A DNA stretch of 64,000 nt from Thalassotalea sp. Sam97 (GCF_041379765.1 NZ_CP166919.1:930001-994000), one strand, 5' to 3'; positions 38,432 to 47,980 are shown, counted from the stretch's first letter. Notes: a model not told the origin generated them from the sequence alone. Program-made: numbers and translations.

Positions 38432-38605
38432 TTGATTTTTAGCTTTGTAAAACAAACTGATACATTTGTGTAATTAATACTTGCCAAATATGCCAAAACC
38501 TTGGTAAAACTATTTTCATAGGGTTCGGGTTAGCTTTGTAAGTACCCGATTTGTTATTTGTAGCCATTTGGCTCATTATTAATTATCTAAGCGATAACCA
38601 GATAT

Positions 38606-38662
38606 ATGATCGTCCAATCTTCTGCTTTTCGATATTATCGCTATACCTACCTGTATTACTAG
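38606..38662 (+). CDS. Tyr-rich leader peptide upstream of aroF (candidate)
   Basis: An 18-codon frame reads MIVQSSAFRYYRYTYLYY and stops at TAG 38660-38662. Six of the last nine residues are tyrosine (positions 10, 11, 13, 15, 17, 18). The frame ends 88 nt before aroF, the tyrosine-pathway DAHP synthase gene. A GC-rich hairpin with a T-rich tail follows its stop by 16 nt. This is the layout of a transcription attenuator sensing charged tRNA-Tyr. The Shine-Dalgarno is weak. Possible promoter elements TTGTAG and TAATTA, 16 nt apart, lie around 38557-38585. Translation is inferred. Confidence 0.6.
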   Translation: MIVQSSAFRYYRYTYLYY

Positions 38663-38675
38663 TCTGAGCTAGTAA
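38656..38675 (+). promoter_or_regulatory. Upstream (pause-like) hairpin of the aroF leader
   Basis: TTACTAG / CTAGTAA (38656-38662 / 38669-38675) with a 6-nt loop overlaps the last Tyr codons and the stop codon of the leader frame. A ribosome at the Tyr codons would block its left arm. I could not find by eye a clean alternative pairing with the terminator arm. Confidence 0.45.
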
Positions 38676-38678
38676 CCT

Positions 38679-38702
38679 TTGCCGCACCCGGCAATTTATT
38701 TA
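38679..38702 (+). terminator. Attenuator-type terminator upstream of aroF (candidate)
   Basis: TTGCCG / CGGCAA (38679-38684 / 38689-38694) with a CACC loop is followed by TTTATTTA. The stem is short (6 bp, four of them GC), so termination is probably partial. Confidence 0.5.
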
Positions 38703-38750
38703 CCCTAATAAATACTGTTTTATATCTAACGCGACAACCTGGAAACCATT

Positions 38751-39827
38751 ATGCAACGCATCAAATTAAGTGATATTCACGTTAATTCCGAAGAAGTTTT
38801 GATCAGCCCAAATGAGCTTAAGGCTAAGCTACCACTAACGGATGCAGATCGTCAGTTTATTCTCAATGCTAGGCAAACCATTAGCAATATCGTCCACAAG
38901 CGCGACCCACGCTTACTCGTGATCAGTGGTCCATGCTCGGTACATGATGTTGAGGCGGCCAAAGAGTATGGTCGCAAATTAAAATCATTACACGATAAGT
39001 ATCAAGACAGTATGTATATTGTTATGCGCGTATACTTTGAAAAACCGCGCACCACGGTGGGTTGGAAAGGGCTGATTAACGATCCACATATGGATGGCAG
39101 TTTTGACGTAGCAACTGGCTTAGAAACAGCACGTGAATTATTGTTGTATTTAACCGAGTTGGGTTTGCCTCTGGCAACCGAAGCGTTAGATCCTATTTCA
39201 CCTCAATATTTAGCTGAGTTATTTAGTTGGTCAGCAATTGGTGCACGTACGACCGAGTCACAAACGCATCGAGAAATGGCGAGCGGCTTATCGATGCCTA
39301 TAGGCTTTAAAAATGGTACCAACGGATCTCTTGATGTCGCCATTAATGCCATGCAATCGGCCGCCTCATCACACCGCTTTATGGGCATAAACCGAGATGG
39401 TCAAGTGGCGTTAATTAAAACGTCAGGCAACCCCGATGGCCATGTGATTCTGCGTGGTGGTAAGCAACCGAATTATGACTCGGTGAATGTCGCTATTTGT
39501 GAGCAACAGTTAACAAAGGCTGGGTTAGCCAATGCCTTGATTGTCGATTGCTCGCATGCCAATTCGAGTAAAGATCATAACCGTCAACCTTTGGTTGCAG
39601 ATAATGTGGTGAATCAAATCTGTGAAGGCAACCAATCGATCATCGGTTTGATGTTAGAGAGTCATTTACATGATGGTAAGCAAAGTGCCGATCTTGATAA
39701 GTCGCAATTAACCTATGGCGTCTCGGTCACTGATGCTTGTATCGGTTGGCAAACTACCGAGCAATTGATGGCGAGCATGTACAATAAACTGAAACCGGTC
39801 TTAATGTCTCGACACCAATCGTTATAA
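38751..39827 (+). CDS. aroF: 3-deoxy-7-phosphoheptulonate (DAHP) synthase, class I
   Basis: This enzyme condenses phosphoenolpyruvate and erythrose 4-phosphate, the first step of the shikimate pathway. The 358 residues have the AroFGH signatures ISGPCSVHDVEAAKEYG, MRVYFEKPRTTVGWKGLINDP, the ARTTESQTHREMASG block and DCSHANSSKDH. Linkage to tyrA, 29 nt downstream, makes this the tyrosine-linked AroF type, as in E. coli aroF-tyrA. The feedback effector cannot be read with certainty. A candidate Tyr leader lies upstream. Confidence 0.93.
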   Translation: MQRIKLSDIHVNSEEVLISPNELKAKLPLTDADRQFILNARQTISNIVHKRDPRLLVISGPCSVHDVEAAKEYGRKLKSLHDKYQDSMYIVMRVYFEKPRTTVGWKGLINDPHMDGSFDVATGLETARELLLYLTELGLPLATEALDPISPQYLAELFSWSAIGARTTESQTHREMASGLSMPIGFKNGTNGSLDVAINAMQSAASSHRFMGINRDGQVALIKTSGNPDGHVILRGGKQPNYDSVNVAICEQQLTKAGLANALIVDCSHANSSKDHNRQPLVADNVVNQICEGNQSIIGLMLESHLHDGKQSADLDKSQLTYGVSVTDACIGWQTTEQLMASMYNKLKPVLMSRHQSL

Positions 39828-39856
39828 GAACGTTAGAGAAATAAGAAGCATAGCCG

Positions 39857-40981
39857 ATGAAAGATTTCCAGCAAAAACTCGACGCTTGTCGCAAGGATAT
39901 TGATGACATTGATAGTCAATTACTGGCTCTACTAGCAAAACGTCGGCAAGTGACGCAAAAAGTAGGCGAACTTAAAAGCCAAGTTGGTATGCCTATTTTT
40001 GCGCCGGAGCGTGAGCGTCAATTGTTAGATAAACTTAAGGCGCAAGGCCACCAGCTAGGTGTTAACGAGCAGCTAATTGATGATATTTATCGTCGGATTA
40101 TGAATGATTCATATCAATCCCAAGACGAGCAAGGATACCAGTGTGTTCAGCCTAGTATCAACAAGGTGGTAGTGGTTGGTGGCCAGGGGCAATTAGGTGC
40201 TGTGTTTGTTGATTTATTTGAGCGCACGGGTTATCGGGTAGAAGTTTTAGACAAAAACGATTGGCAGCATGCTAGAGCAATATTAGCTGGAGCACAGTTA
40301 GTGATTGTTGCAGTGCCGATAAATCAAACCGATAAAATTATTGCTCAGTTAAATTCTCTGGGCGATGACTGTATTTTGGCAGACATTACCAGTATTAAAC
40401 AGCAACCATTAGCAGCAATGTTAACGGCTCACCAAGGTCCTGTTGTTGGTTTGCACCCAATGTTTGGCCCCGATGTCACCGGATTTATCAAGCAAACGAT
40501 TATTGTTTGTCATGGTCGCTTAGCGAGCCAATATCAGTGGTTACTGCAACAGTTTCAAGTTTGGGGCGCCAATTTATATGAAGTCAGCCCAAGCGATCAT
40601 GATCAAGCTATGGCGATGGTTCAGGTTATGCGTCACTTCTCTACGGCTTGTTATGGTTACCATTTAATGCAAGAGCAGGTTGACTTGCAACCGTTATTGG
40701 CCATGAGCTCGCCTATTTATCGTTTAGAGCTTGCTATGGTCGGGCGTTTATTTGCCCAAGATCCACAGTTATACGCAGATATTATTTTTGCGAATAAAGA
40801 TAATGTTGCCATGATGAAACGCTTTGCCGATCGGTTTCTCGCGATGTTGGCAGATGTTGAGCAAGGTGATAAGCTGGCCTTCATCGACAAATTTAATCAA
40901 GTGGCTGAATGGTTTGGAGATGATGCTCAACTGTTTTTACAAGAGTCGAGTAAAATGCTAGCAAAAACTAAAGACAAATAG
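39857..40981 (+). CDS. tyrA: Bifunctional chorismate mutase / prephenate dehydrogenase
   Basis: TyrA converts chorismate to prephenate and then to 4-hydroxyphenylpyruvate, the tyrosine precursor. Residues 1-90 form an AroQ chorismate mutase domain ([21 protein letters not shown], then [13 protein letters not shown]). From about 105 a Rossmann dehydrogenase follows ([20 protein letters not shown]), with LHPMFGPDV as the catalytic His region. The length of 374 equals enteric TyrA (373). It is co-transcribed with aroF. Confidence 0.95.
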   Translation: MKDFQQKLDACRKDIDDIDSQLLALLAKRRQVTQKVGELKSQVGMPIFAPERERQLLDKLKAQGHQLGVNEQLIDDIYRRIMNDSYQSQDEQGYQCVQPSINKVVVVGGQGQLGAVFVDLFERTGYRVEVLDKNDWQHARAILAGAQLVIVAVPINQTDKIIAQLNSLGDDCILADITSIKQQPLAAMLTAHQGPVVGLHPMFGPDVTGFIKQTIIVCHGRLASQYQWLLQQFQVWGANLYEVSPSDHDQAMAMVQVMRHFSTACYGYHLMQEQVDLQPLLAMSSPIYRLELAMVGRLFAQDPQLYADIIFANKDNVAMMKRFADRFLAMLADVEQGDKLAFIDKFNQVAEWFGDDAQLFLQESSKMLAKTKDK

Positions 40982-41039
40982 CCATTGCCATAATCTCTGA
41001 TAGAGATTAACAGACAAGGTACTCAAACAAGGATAGACT

Positions 41040-41579
41040 ATGATGTTTCGCGCCATTTTCTCTAAAAAAATTAATAAAGGCTATCAACAAGCGGTTGTGC
41101 TGATGCTATTCACGTGCAGTTTGCTCGGTATGTCAGTAACCCGTGCTGATGAAGGCATGACAGACCACATCGGTGCATTAGAGCAAGGCCAATTACTCGA
41201 GGATTTTCCTAAATTTGCCGATAACTACACAGAATATCAACCAAGCTCGAGTGAGCTCGCCGCAGTAGAGAAGCTGAACCGTGCCATTGCCGCAGGTACC
41301 AAGTTGAGCATGGATGTGTACTTGGGCACTTGGTGTCATGATAGTCAGCGTGAAGTACCAAAATTATTGAAACTTTATGCAAATAGCAATGTGGTGATTA
41401 ATATGGTTGGTCTGGACCGACAAAAGACTGACCCACAAAACCTCGCTAAACAGGCAGGGGTTGAATTCACGCCAACGATCATTGTTAAGGTGAATGAGCA
41501 TGTGCTAGGGCGCATTATTGAACGCCCGCAACAAAGCTTAGCTGAAGATATTTGGGCGATTTACCAAGCTAGCTTGTAA
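41040..41579 (+). CDS. Thioredoxin-fold exported protein with CxxS motif
   Basis: This 179-residue protein has a signal peptide or anchor (residues 14-37, AVVLMLFTCSLLGMSVTRA) and a thioredoxin-like domain. The active-site loop reads GTWCHDSQREVP, with C99-H-D-S102 in place of CxxC. TPTIIVK near residue 143 provides the cis-Pro loop. A single Cys suggests a monothiol or non-redox role in the periplasm. It follows tyrA by 58 nt, possibly in the same transcript, although no functional link is obvious. Confidence 0.75.
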   Translation: MMFRAIFSKKINKGYQQAVVLMLFTCSLLGMSVTRADEGMTDHIGALEQGQLLEDFPKFADNYTEYQPSSSELAAVEKLNRAIAAGTKLSMDVYLGTWCHDSQREVPKLLKLYANSNVVINMVGLDRQKTDPQNLAKQAGVEFTPTIIVKVNEHVLGRIIERPQQSLAEDIWAIYQASL

Positions 41580-41691
41580 CCTTGAGAATGTCTGTGCCGG
41601 TGAGTTTGTGACTGGCAGTCTCATCGCTATCTAACAACGGTTGTACTTACAGCCGTTTTTTAGTTTATGAGCCACTGATATAAGTTTAATC

Positions 41692-42255
41692 ATGCAGGAT
41701 CAACAACCATTTATCGATAAAATCATTGCCCTTGTGCGAGCCGATGAAACGCGGCTACGGGCTTTGCAGTGCGTACGGGAATTAAATTTGCTCGATGCTT
41801 ATATTGGCGCCGGTTTTGTACGTAATTTAGTTTGGGATCACCTACACGATAAGGCGACACCAACACCGTTAAATGATGTTGATGTGGTTTATTTTGATAG
41901 CGCAGAAACTGATAAGCAACAAGCCCTTGTTTATCAGCAACAACTTAACCGGCAAATGCCAGAGCTAAACTGGCAGGTGAAAAATCAAGCGTTAATGCAT
42001 GTTCGTAACCACCATGCGCCTTATAAAAACACCTTAGATGCGTTATCGTATTGGATCGAAAAAGAAACGGCGGTTGCCATTCGCAAGCTGAGCGATGATA
42101 AATTTCAATGTATTGCGGCTTATGGCTTTGACTCGTTATTTGCTTTGCAGCTGACTTACAATGACAAGCGACCTAGACACTTTTTTGAAAAACGTATAGC
42201 GACTAAAAACTGGCTACAAATTTGGCCCAAGCTTAATGTTGTTGACAAGTCTTAA
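41692..42255 (+). CDS. Nucleotidyltransferase family protein (DUF925-type)
   Basis: The 187-residue protein has a minimal nucleotidyltransferase core: GAGFVRNLVWDHLH followed by LNDVDVVYFD, in which D62 and D64 would bind the metal. WQVKNQALMHVRN and PRHFFEKRIATKNW are conserved family blocks. The substrate of this family is unknown. The gene stands alone between the thioredoxin-like gene and a convergent pair. Confidence 0.8.
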   Translation: MQDQQPFIDKIIALVRADETRLRALQCVRELNLLDAYIGAGFVRNLVWDHLHDKATPTPLNDVDVVYFDSAETDKQQALVYQQQLNRQMPELNWQVKNQALMHVRNHHAPYKNTLDALSYWIEKETAVAIRKLSDDKFQCIAAYGFDSLFALQLTYNDKRPRHFFEKRIATKNWLQIWPKLNVVDKS

Positions 42256-42296
42256 TGTTTTTACGAGGAATAGTACGAGCTTAGCGCCGATCCGCT

Positions 42297-42728
42297 TTAG
42301 TTTAAGCGATTGAGGGTGTCGAGTACATGTTGCCGAGTTTTTTCGATAGCATTATTAACGCTCTTGTTACTGTCTTCAGCGAGGGTAAGCTGTTGCCAAT
42401 TTTCGCTCCATACTTTGTGCAGAGTATTGGCTGCTTGCTCGACGTCATGATTGACGGTATGGGATAAGTCTTGAATGTATAGCACGTTGCGCCAGCCTTT
42501 AATGTTATCGAACTGGCCATCGCTGTAGTAGGCGTGATCAACTTGCAGTTGCAGATCGGCCAGTGCCATTAATATTTGGAAAGATGAGGTGCGGACATTA
42601 CGATTATGTTCGCTCATCTCATTACGCCAAGTATTGTACGATAGCGAGGTGATAGCGATAATCATTGATATAATGGCTATCGCATTACTTTTAATCTGAT
42701 ATTTTAATGTTGGCTTTTTATCGCTCAA
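42297..42728 (-). CDS. Hypothetical single-span membrane protein
   Basis: I do not recognise this 143-residue protein. One hydrophobic segment lies at residues 13-30 (NAIAIISMIIAITSLSY). A predicted helical, polar domain of about 110 residues follows. Its ATG overlaps the stop of the upstream gene by 4 nt (ATGA), so the two are translationally coupled and probably act together at the envelope. Confidence 0.6.
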   Translation of the reverse strand: MSDKKPTLKYQIKSNAIAIISMIIAITSLSYNTWRNEMSEHNRNVRTSSFQILMALADLQLQVDHAYYSDGQFDNIKGWRNVLYIQDLSHTVNHDVEQAANTLHKVWSENWQQLTLAEDSNKSVNNAIEKTRQHVLDTLNRLN

Positions 42729-43483
42729 AGGATTTCCATCAGTTTACTTTTCAACTTGTTCAACAGCTGCTTTTTGGTCTCATTAAACTTTTCTTTTAAT
42801 TGTAAACCATATTGTTTATCGGTCTCTGTAATAATGGCTTGAAGTAGCTCTTTAGCGATAACCGCGCCTAATTGACTGCTTGGAATTCCTTGCTCACCAC
42901 CAATGTTTCCTAACGTGACCGATGGGATTTCAATGTTATGGGTTTTCCCACTCACTTGGGTAAAATCTAAAGTCAGTACCAGGCCCGAAAGTTCAAGGTT
43001 ATTAATAACAATACGCGTTTCAGGCTTATCGCTTTTGCGCTTTGATTCCGGCTCGGTTGATTTGGGCTCGCCATGTTCATCAAACTGACTGTTGATGGTT
43101 GCCAGCAACTGTTCAATGTTATTGTTTCCTTTTGAATCAAGCTCAACAAACACTTGCGGGTTTATTAATTTAACGGCATCAAGCACAACCGGTTGTTTAC
43201 CTAAAGTGGTTGAATCGATATCAAGCGAAATTTCGCTCACATACATGGCATTAACGTTTTGATATTGCTGAGGGTTGCTGATTGCAAGTCCGTAAATACC
43301 ACCAAAACCTTCGTTTACATGAATCTTTACGTCGGTAACCGTTACCGGGGTTTGTGTTAGCTTACTGCCCTGGATTTCGATTTGGCTACGAACAAAGCCG
43401 TTCCAATCTGCCGAGGCTAAATACCATAAAGCGGCGCCAAAAATTAACAGTAAGCTGGCAGCGACAATCGCAAGTTTATTCAT
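42725..43483 (-). CDS. AsmA-like envelope protein (hypothetical)
   Basis: The 252-residue protein has an N-terminal membrane anchor or signal (LAIVAASLLLIFGAALWYLA). A beta-rich region follows with VTVTDVKIHVNEGFGGIYGLAISNP and IVINNLELSGLVLTLDF. These resemble repeats of AsmA/DUF748 proteins that line the periplasmic side of the envelope. A charged Lys/Glu linker lies at 140-152, and a basic amphipathic helix ends the protein. Family placement is tentative. It is the first gene of a two-gene unit. Confidence 0.6.
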   Translation of the reverse strand: MNKLAIVAASLLLIFGAALWYLASADWNGFVRSQIEIQGSKLTQTPVTVTDVKIHVNEGFGGIYGLAISNPQQYQNVNAMYVSEISLDIDSTTLGKQPVVLDAVKLINPQVFVELDSKGNNNIEQLLATINSQFDEHGEPKSTEPESKRKSDKPETRIVINNLELSGLVLTLDFTQVSGKTHNIEIPSVTLGNIGGEQGIPSSQLGAVIAKELLQAIITETDKQYGLQLKEKFNETKKQLLNKLKSKLMEIL

Positions 43484-43735
43484 AAAAGTTCCGTATGCTG
43501 AGATAAGTGGTTATTTACAAACATCGATTATAAACGTTATCAAGGTCGAGTTAAATAATCGATGGCAGTGATCTTTAACAAACTAACACGCGTTTGTAAC
43601 GAGCGTTAGCAAATATATGGAGATGATTTTTAACCTAAAAAATCGGTTGTTCAGCGAATAAGAATCGTTTGTTGTTACAAATTGCGATATAGTGCCGGCA
43701 CTTTTTATCATTGTTATTGTTGGATACCCTTGATC

Positions 43736-44794
43736 ATGGAAAATAACAAAACCTCTCATTGGCCGATTTTCATCCTCGCCGCTATTTTATTAGCGCTTCT
43801 TATCTATATTAATCTGCCTGAAGAACAGCAATCACGCTCTCGCGGTGCACGAGTGGTTAGTGTTGTCACAAGCCCTGCAGTTATTGCTGATTTTAGTGAT
43901 GAATTTGAAGCCTTAGGTACAGCTAAGGCAAATGAACAGGTAATGATCACTGCGCAATACTCCGATATTGTTGAGTCTGTCCATTTTGAAGATGGTGAGT
44001 CGGTGACCAAAGGCCAAGTACTTGTTGAACTTGCCAAAGACGAAGAGCAAGCAAAGATTGCTGAATTACAAGCCAACCTTGATATTGCCACTGCGCAATT
44101 AAAGCGTTTTCGTGAATTGTTAAAGTCCAATGTGGCCTCGGTTGCTCAAGTAGATGAGCAAAAAGCCAAAGTCACAGCGCTACAAGCGCAACTGCAAAGC
44201 GCTAAAGCGGTATTGAGTAATTTAACCATTCGCGCGCCGTTTGACGGCCAGTTAGGTTTTCGCCAGGTTAGTAACGGTGCATTAGTTAGCAACGGCGATG
44301 AAATCACCTCATTGGATGATATCTCTGTTATAAAAGTCGATTTCACTATACCTGAGCGCTTTATCAATACCATCGCCATCGGCCAAATTATCAACGCCAG
44401 CAATATTGCGTTCAAAGGACAAGCTTTTAGCGGTAAAGTGACCAGTATTTCGCCACGCGTCGATGCGACAACGCGCACGGTTAAGGTTCGTGCTGAACTT
44501 GCCAATACCGAAAGAAAACTGCGTCCGGGTATGCTGATGAGCATCATCTTACAACGAGATATTGAGCGAGTATTGCAAATTCCAGAAAGTGGCATCATTC
44601 CATTTGAGGACAAGCACTTTGTATTTATCAACCAAGATGGTGTGGCAAAGCGTATCAATGTTGAAATTGGCCGCCGCAAGCCAGGCACGGTTGAAATCAC
44701 CGCGGGTCTAGTTGAAGGTCAGCAAGTGGTAACTGAAGGGGCATTGAAGTTACGTGAAGGTGCCCAAGTTAGCACCGCAGACGCGAAGGAGTAA
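43736..44794 (+). CDS. RND efflux periplasmic adaptor (membrane fusion protein)
   Basis: This 352-residue adaptor has an N-terminal anchor (WPIFILAAILLALLIYINL). The lipoyl half-motifs are VHFEDGESVTKGQVLVEL and LTIRAPFDGQLGFRQV, separated by a coiled-coil hairpin (residues 105-160). A beta-barrel segment with SPRVDATTRTVKVRAEL follows. The ATG at 43736 is preferred to an in-frame TTG at 43682. The pump gene follows 5 nt after its stop, so the two form one operon. No outer-membrane channel gene is adjacent, so a shared TolC is likely. Confidence 0.93.
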   Translation: MENNKTSHWPIFILAAILLALLIYINLPEEQQSRSRGARVVSVVTSPAVIADFSDEFEALGTAKANEQVMITAQYSDIVESVHFEDGESVTKGQVLVELAKDEEQAKIAELQANLDIATAQLKRFRELLKSNVASVAQVDEQKAKVTALQAQLQSAKAVLSNLTIRAPFDGQLGFRQVSNGALVSNGDEITSLDDISVIKVDFTIPERFINTIAIGQIINASNIAFKGQAFSGKVTSISPRVDATTRTVKVRAELANTERKLRPGMLMSIILQRDIERVLQIPESGIIPFEDKHFVFINQDGVAKRINVEIGRRKPGTVEITAGLVEGQQVVTEGALKLREGAQVSTADAKE

Positions 44795-44799
44795 ATCGG

Positions 44800-47700
44800 A
44801 TGATTTTATCGGATTTATCGGTAAAGCGTCCTGTCTTTGCCACCGTATTAAACTTATTAATTGTCACATTTGGTATTGTTGCTTTTTTAACATTGCCGTT
44901 GCGGGAATACCCTGATACTGACAAGCCGATTGTCACCGTTTCAACCAGTTACCCTGGTGCATCTGCGGCGATAGTCGAAACCAAAATCACGCAAATCCTT
45001 GAAGACAAAATTAATGGTATCGAAGGCGTTAAAAGTATCACTTCACGTTCTCGTGATGGACGCTCGAGTATTACCATTGAGTTTGAAATTGATCGTGACA
45101 TCGATGGTGCCGCCAACGATGTACGAGATAAAATATCCTCTTCGGTAAGGCGCTTACCTGAGCAAGCGGATCCGCCAGAGGTTCAAAAAGCCAATGATGA
45201 CGGTGACGTCATCGCTTGGTTTACCTTGCAAAGTGACGTGTTTAATACACTTGAGTTAACGGATTACGCCAATCGTTATATAACCGACCGATTTGCCACG
45301 GTTAATGGTGTTGCTGAAGTTCGGGTTGGCGGTGGCCGCACCTATGCCATGAAAATTTTGCTAAACCGACAAGCGATGGCAGCGCGCAACATTACCGTTA
45401 GCGATATCGAGTCTACGCTTCGCAAAGAAAACGTCGAGTTACCCGCCGGTGAAATTGAGTCTGTTGAACGCGACTTCAGTGTTCGTGTCGCCCGTAGCTA
45501 TATAACGGAGCAGGACTTTGCTAATATGGTTGTTGCGCGCGGCGACAATAACTCTCTGGTGCGTCTAGCAGATGTGGCCAGTGTGCAAGTTATGGCTGAA
45601 GATGAAGACACCATGTTTAAAGGTAATGGCCGTAACATGGTGGGACTAGGCATCATTAAACAGTCTACAGCCAATACCATTTCTGTCGTCGAAGCAGCTC
45701 GCAAAGAAATGGAGCTTATAAAGAATAACTTACCGCAAGGCACGACCATTGTACCGAGTTACGACTCGTCTATTTTTATTAAAGAATCTATTGATGAAGT
45801 ATATCAAACCTTAGGTATAGCCATGCTTATGGTGGTTTTGGTCATTTTCGTCTTCCTTGGTAATATTCGTGCTACTTTGATCCCAGCGGTAACTGTGCCA
45901 GTTGCATTAGTTGGTTCTATGCTGGCATTAAGTGCGTTTGGTTTTTCTATTAACTTATTGACGCTACTTGCCTTAGTTTTAGCCATTGGTCTAGTTGTCG
46001 ATGACGCTATCGTTGTACTTGAAAACATTTACCGTCGAATCGAAAATGGTGAGGCGCCATTGATGGCGGCTTATAACGGCGGACGTGAAGTTGCCTTTGC
46101 TGTTATTGCGACCACCCTTGTGTTGGTAGCGGTATTTGTGCCATTAGTATTTATGTCGGGTGACATCGGGCGCTTATTTACAGAATTTGCCTTGGCTATC
46201 GCTGCCGCGGTTGTTTTTTCGAGTTTAACCGCATTGTCACTAACACCTATGATGTGCTCTAAGTTGCTCAAACATCGCCAACGTAGCTCGTCATTTGGAC
46301 AACTACTTGATCGTGGCTTTGCTAAGTTTGAGCAACGTTATGAAAATGTGCTGCGTTCGGCAATTCAGCAACCGATTATGCTAACGGTTGTTATGATGCT
46401 AGCTTTTGCGTTGCTGTATAGCCTATTTAACCAACTGCCGAATGAATACGCGCCTAAAGAAGATCGCGGCGGTGCATTTTTGATTATGAGTGGTGCCGAG
46501 GGCGCCAGTTATGAAAGTAATGTCAGCAACATGCAGCAGATTGAGAAAAAGCTGTTGCATCACCATCAACAGGGGACCTTAGAACGGGTTATTGTTCGTG
46601 TTCCTGGCTTTGGTGGTACCGGCGGTATTGCCATTATTGGTATGCCACCATGGCAAGAACGTGAAATCTCAACAACAGAGTTTATTTCTAAGTTTAACCG
46701 TGAGCTTGCAGAAGTTACCGATGTACGCGCCTTTATTATGAGCCGCGGTGGTTTAGGTGGGCGCAGTGGCGGCGGCCGTCCGATTGGCTTTGTATTACAA
46801 GGTAATAGTTATGACGAGTTAGCTCGCTGGCGCGATATCATTTTAGCTAAAGCTGCTGAAAACCCAGGTATTATTGGCCTAGAAAGTGACTACAAAGAAA
46901 CGTCTCCACAGGTTTTAGTTAATATTGACCGCGCGCGTGCGTCAGATTTAGGTGTATCGGTAGGCGATATTGGCGCAACCCTAGAAACCATGCTGGGTAG
47001 CCGCCGCGTGACCACCTATATTGAACGTGGTGAAGAATACGATGTAGTGCTAGAAGGTGACGAAAGCGATTTTCGTAGTCCAAGTGCGATTGATAATATT
47101 TACGTGCGCTCGCAAGCAACCGGCGAACTGATCCCTTTGTCTAACTTAGTTAGCTTCAGTGAAAACGCTCGTGCCAAACAACTTAATCGATACAATCGTT
47201 TGCGCTCAATTACCCTGTCAGGCAACTTGGCTGAGGGCTACACCTTAGGGGAAGCACTTGAGTTTTTAAATGACGTGGTTAAACAAGAATTACCGGTTGA
47301 AGCATCAGTTGATTACACAGGTCAGTCATTGAAGCTTAAAGAGGGCGGTAGCTCTATGGTGTTTATCTTTGGCTTAGCCATTCTTATTACCTTTTTGGTC
47401 TTGGCTGCTCAATTTGAAAGCTTTATTCACCCATTGGTGATCATGCTAACCGTACCATTGGCATTAGTCGGTGGTTTGCTTGGTTTACACCTTATGGGGA
47501 TGAGTTTAAATATTTACAGCCAAATCGGCATTGTTATGTTGATTGGTCTTGCTGCGAAAAACGGTATCTTAATCGTTGAATTTGCGAATCAATTACGAGA
47601 CCGTCAAGTTGAGTTTGGCGAGGCAGTTATTCAAGCATCAAAGCGTCGTTTGCGTCCTATTGTCATGACAACGTTTACCACGGTGATGAGTGCAATTCCA

Positions 47701-47892
47701 CTCGTGATTGCCATTGGTCCAGGTGCTGAAAGTCGTATGGTATTGGGAGTGGTTATTTTCGCTGGGGTAAGTATTGCTACCATATTTACTTTGTTTATTG
47801 TGCCAGGCGCTTATTATTGGTTATGTCGTAATACTCAGTCACCAGAGACGATTAGCCAGCAGTTAGAGCAACAAATTGAGCACAGTAAATAG
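44800..47892 (+). CDS. RND family efflux pump permease
   Basis: This 1030-residue inner-membrane proton-driven pump of the AcrB/HAE-1 class exports drugs or other toxic molecules. It has twelve helices in two halves with large periplasmic loops. Visible family motifs are SVKRPVFATVLNLLIV at the N-terminus, STSYPGASAAIVETKIT, LALVLAIGLVVDDAIVVLEN (paired Asp of the proton relay), and GLAAKNGILIVEFANQ. The fit is to the shorter VexF/MexW-like subgroup. Substrate range cannot be predicted from sequence. Confidence 0.95.
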   Translation: MILSDLSVKRPVFATVLNLLIVTFGIVAFLTLPLREYPDTDKPIVTVSTSYPGASAAIVETKITQILEDKINGIEGVKSITSRSRDGRSSITIEFEIDRDIDGAANDVRDKISSSVRRLPEQADPPEVQKANDDGDVIAWFTLQSDVFNTLELTDYANRYITDRFATVNGVAEVRVGGGRTYAMKILLNRQAMAARNITVSDIESTLRKENVELPAGEIESVERDFSVRVARSYITEQDFANMVVARGDNNSLVRLADVASVQVMAEDEDTMFKGNGRNMVGLGIIKQSTANTISVVEAARKEMELIKNNLPQGTTIVPSYDSSIFIKESIDEVYQTLGIAMLMVVLVIFVFLGNIRATLIPAVTVPVALVGSMLALSAFGFSINLLTLLALVLAIGLVVDDAIVVLENIYRRIENGEAPLMAAYNGGREVAFAVIATTLVLVAVFVPLVFMSGDIGRLFTEFALAIAAAVVFSSLTALSLTPMMCSKLLKHRQRSSSFGQLLDRGFAKFEQRYENVLRSAIQQPIMLTVVMMLAFALLYSLFNQLPNEYAPKEDRGGAFLIMSGAEGASYESNVSNMQQIEKKLLHHHQQGTLERVIVRVPGFGGTGGIAIIGMPPWQEREISTTEFISKFNRELAEVTDVRAFIMSRGGLGGRSGGGRPIGFVLQGNSYDELARWRDIILAKAAENPGIIGLESDYKETSPQVLVNIDRARASDLGVSVGDIGATLETMLGSRRVTTYIERGEEYDVVLEGDESDFRSPSAIDNIYVRSQATGELIPLSNLVSFSENARAKQLNRYNRLRSITLSGNLAEGYTLGEALEFLNDVVKQELPVEASVDYTGQSLKLKEGGSSMVFIFGLAILITFLVLAAQFESFIHPLVIMLTVPLALVGGLLGLHLMGMSLNIYSQIGIVMLIGLAAKNGILIVEFANQLRDRQVEFGEAVIQASKRRLRPIVMTTFTTVMSAIPLVIAIGPGAESRMVLGVVIFAGVSIATIFTLFIVPGAYYWLCRNTQSPETISQQLEQQIEHSK

Positions 47893-47922
47893 GTATCAGC
47901 TATAACTTAGGCTCCAAAATGC

Positions 47923-47960
47923 AAAAAGCGCGGATAAGATTTATCTTACCGCGCTTTTTT
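47923..47960. terminator. Bidirectional intrinsic terminator (RND operon / pheA)
   Basis: AAAAAGCGCGG-A-TAAGAT pairs with ATCTTA-CCGCGCTTTTT around a 2-nt loop, with T runs on both strands between convergent genes. Confidence 0.92.
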
Positions 47961-47980
47961 ACGTTATAAGCTAGCTAACA

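Larger units (their letters stand above)
38432..38750 (+). other. yqfB-aroF intergenic region
   Basis: These 319 bases hold the candidate tyrosine attenuator described separately. No canonical TyrR box (TGTAAA-N6-TTTACA) is visible; the nearest, TGTAAAACAAACTGATACA at about 38446, has the wrong spacing. Confidence 0.5.

Noticed and set aside
38446..38464. TGTAAAACAAACTGATACA upstream of aroF as a TyrR box
   Set aside because: Spacing and right half-site do not match TGTAAA-N6-TTTACA; kept only as a remark.
43804..44700. Two long minus-strand frames inside the RND adaptor gene
   Set aside because: They are shadows of the adaptor coding sequence, which has clear lipoyl and barrel motifs on the plus strand.
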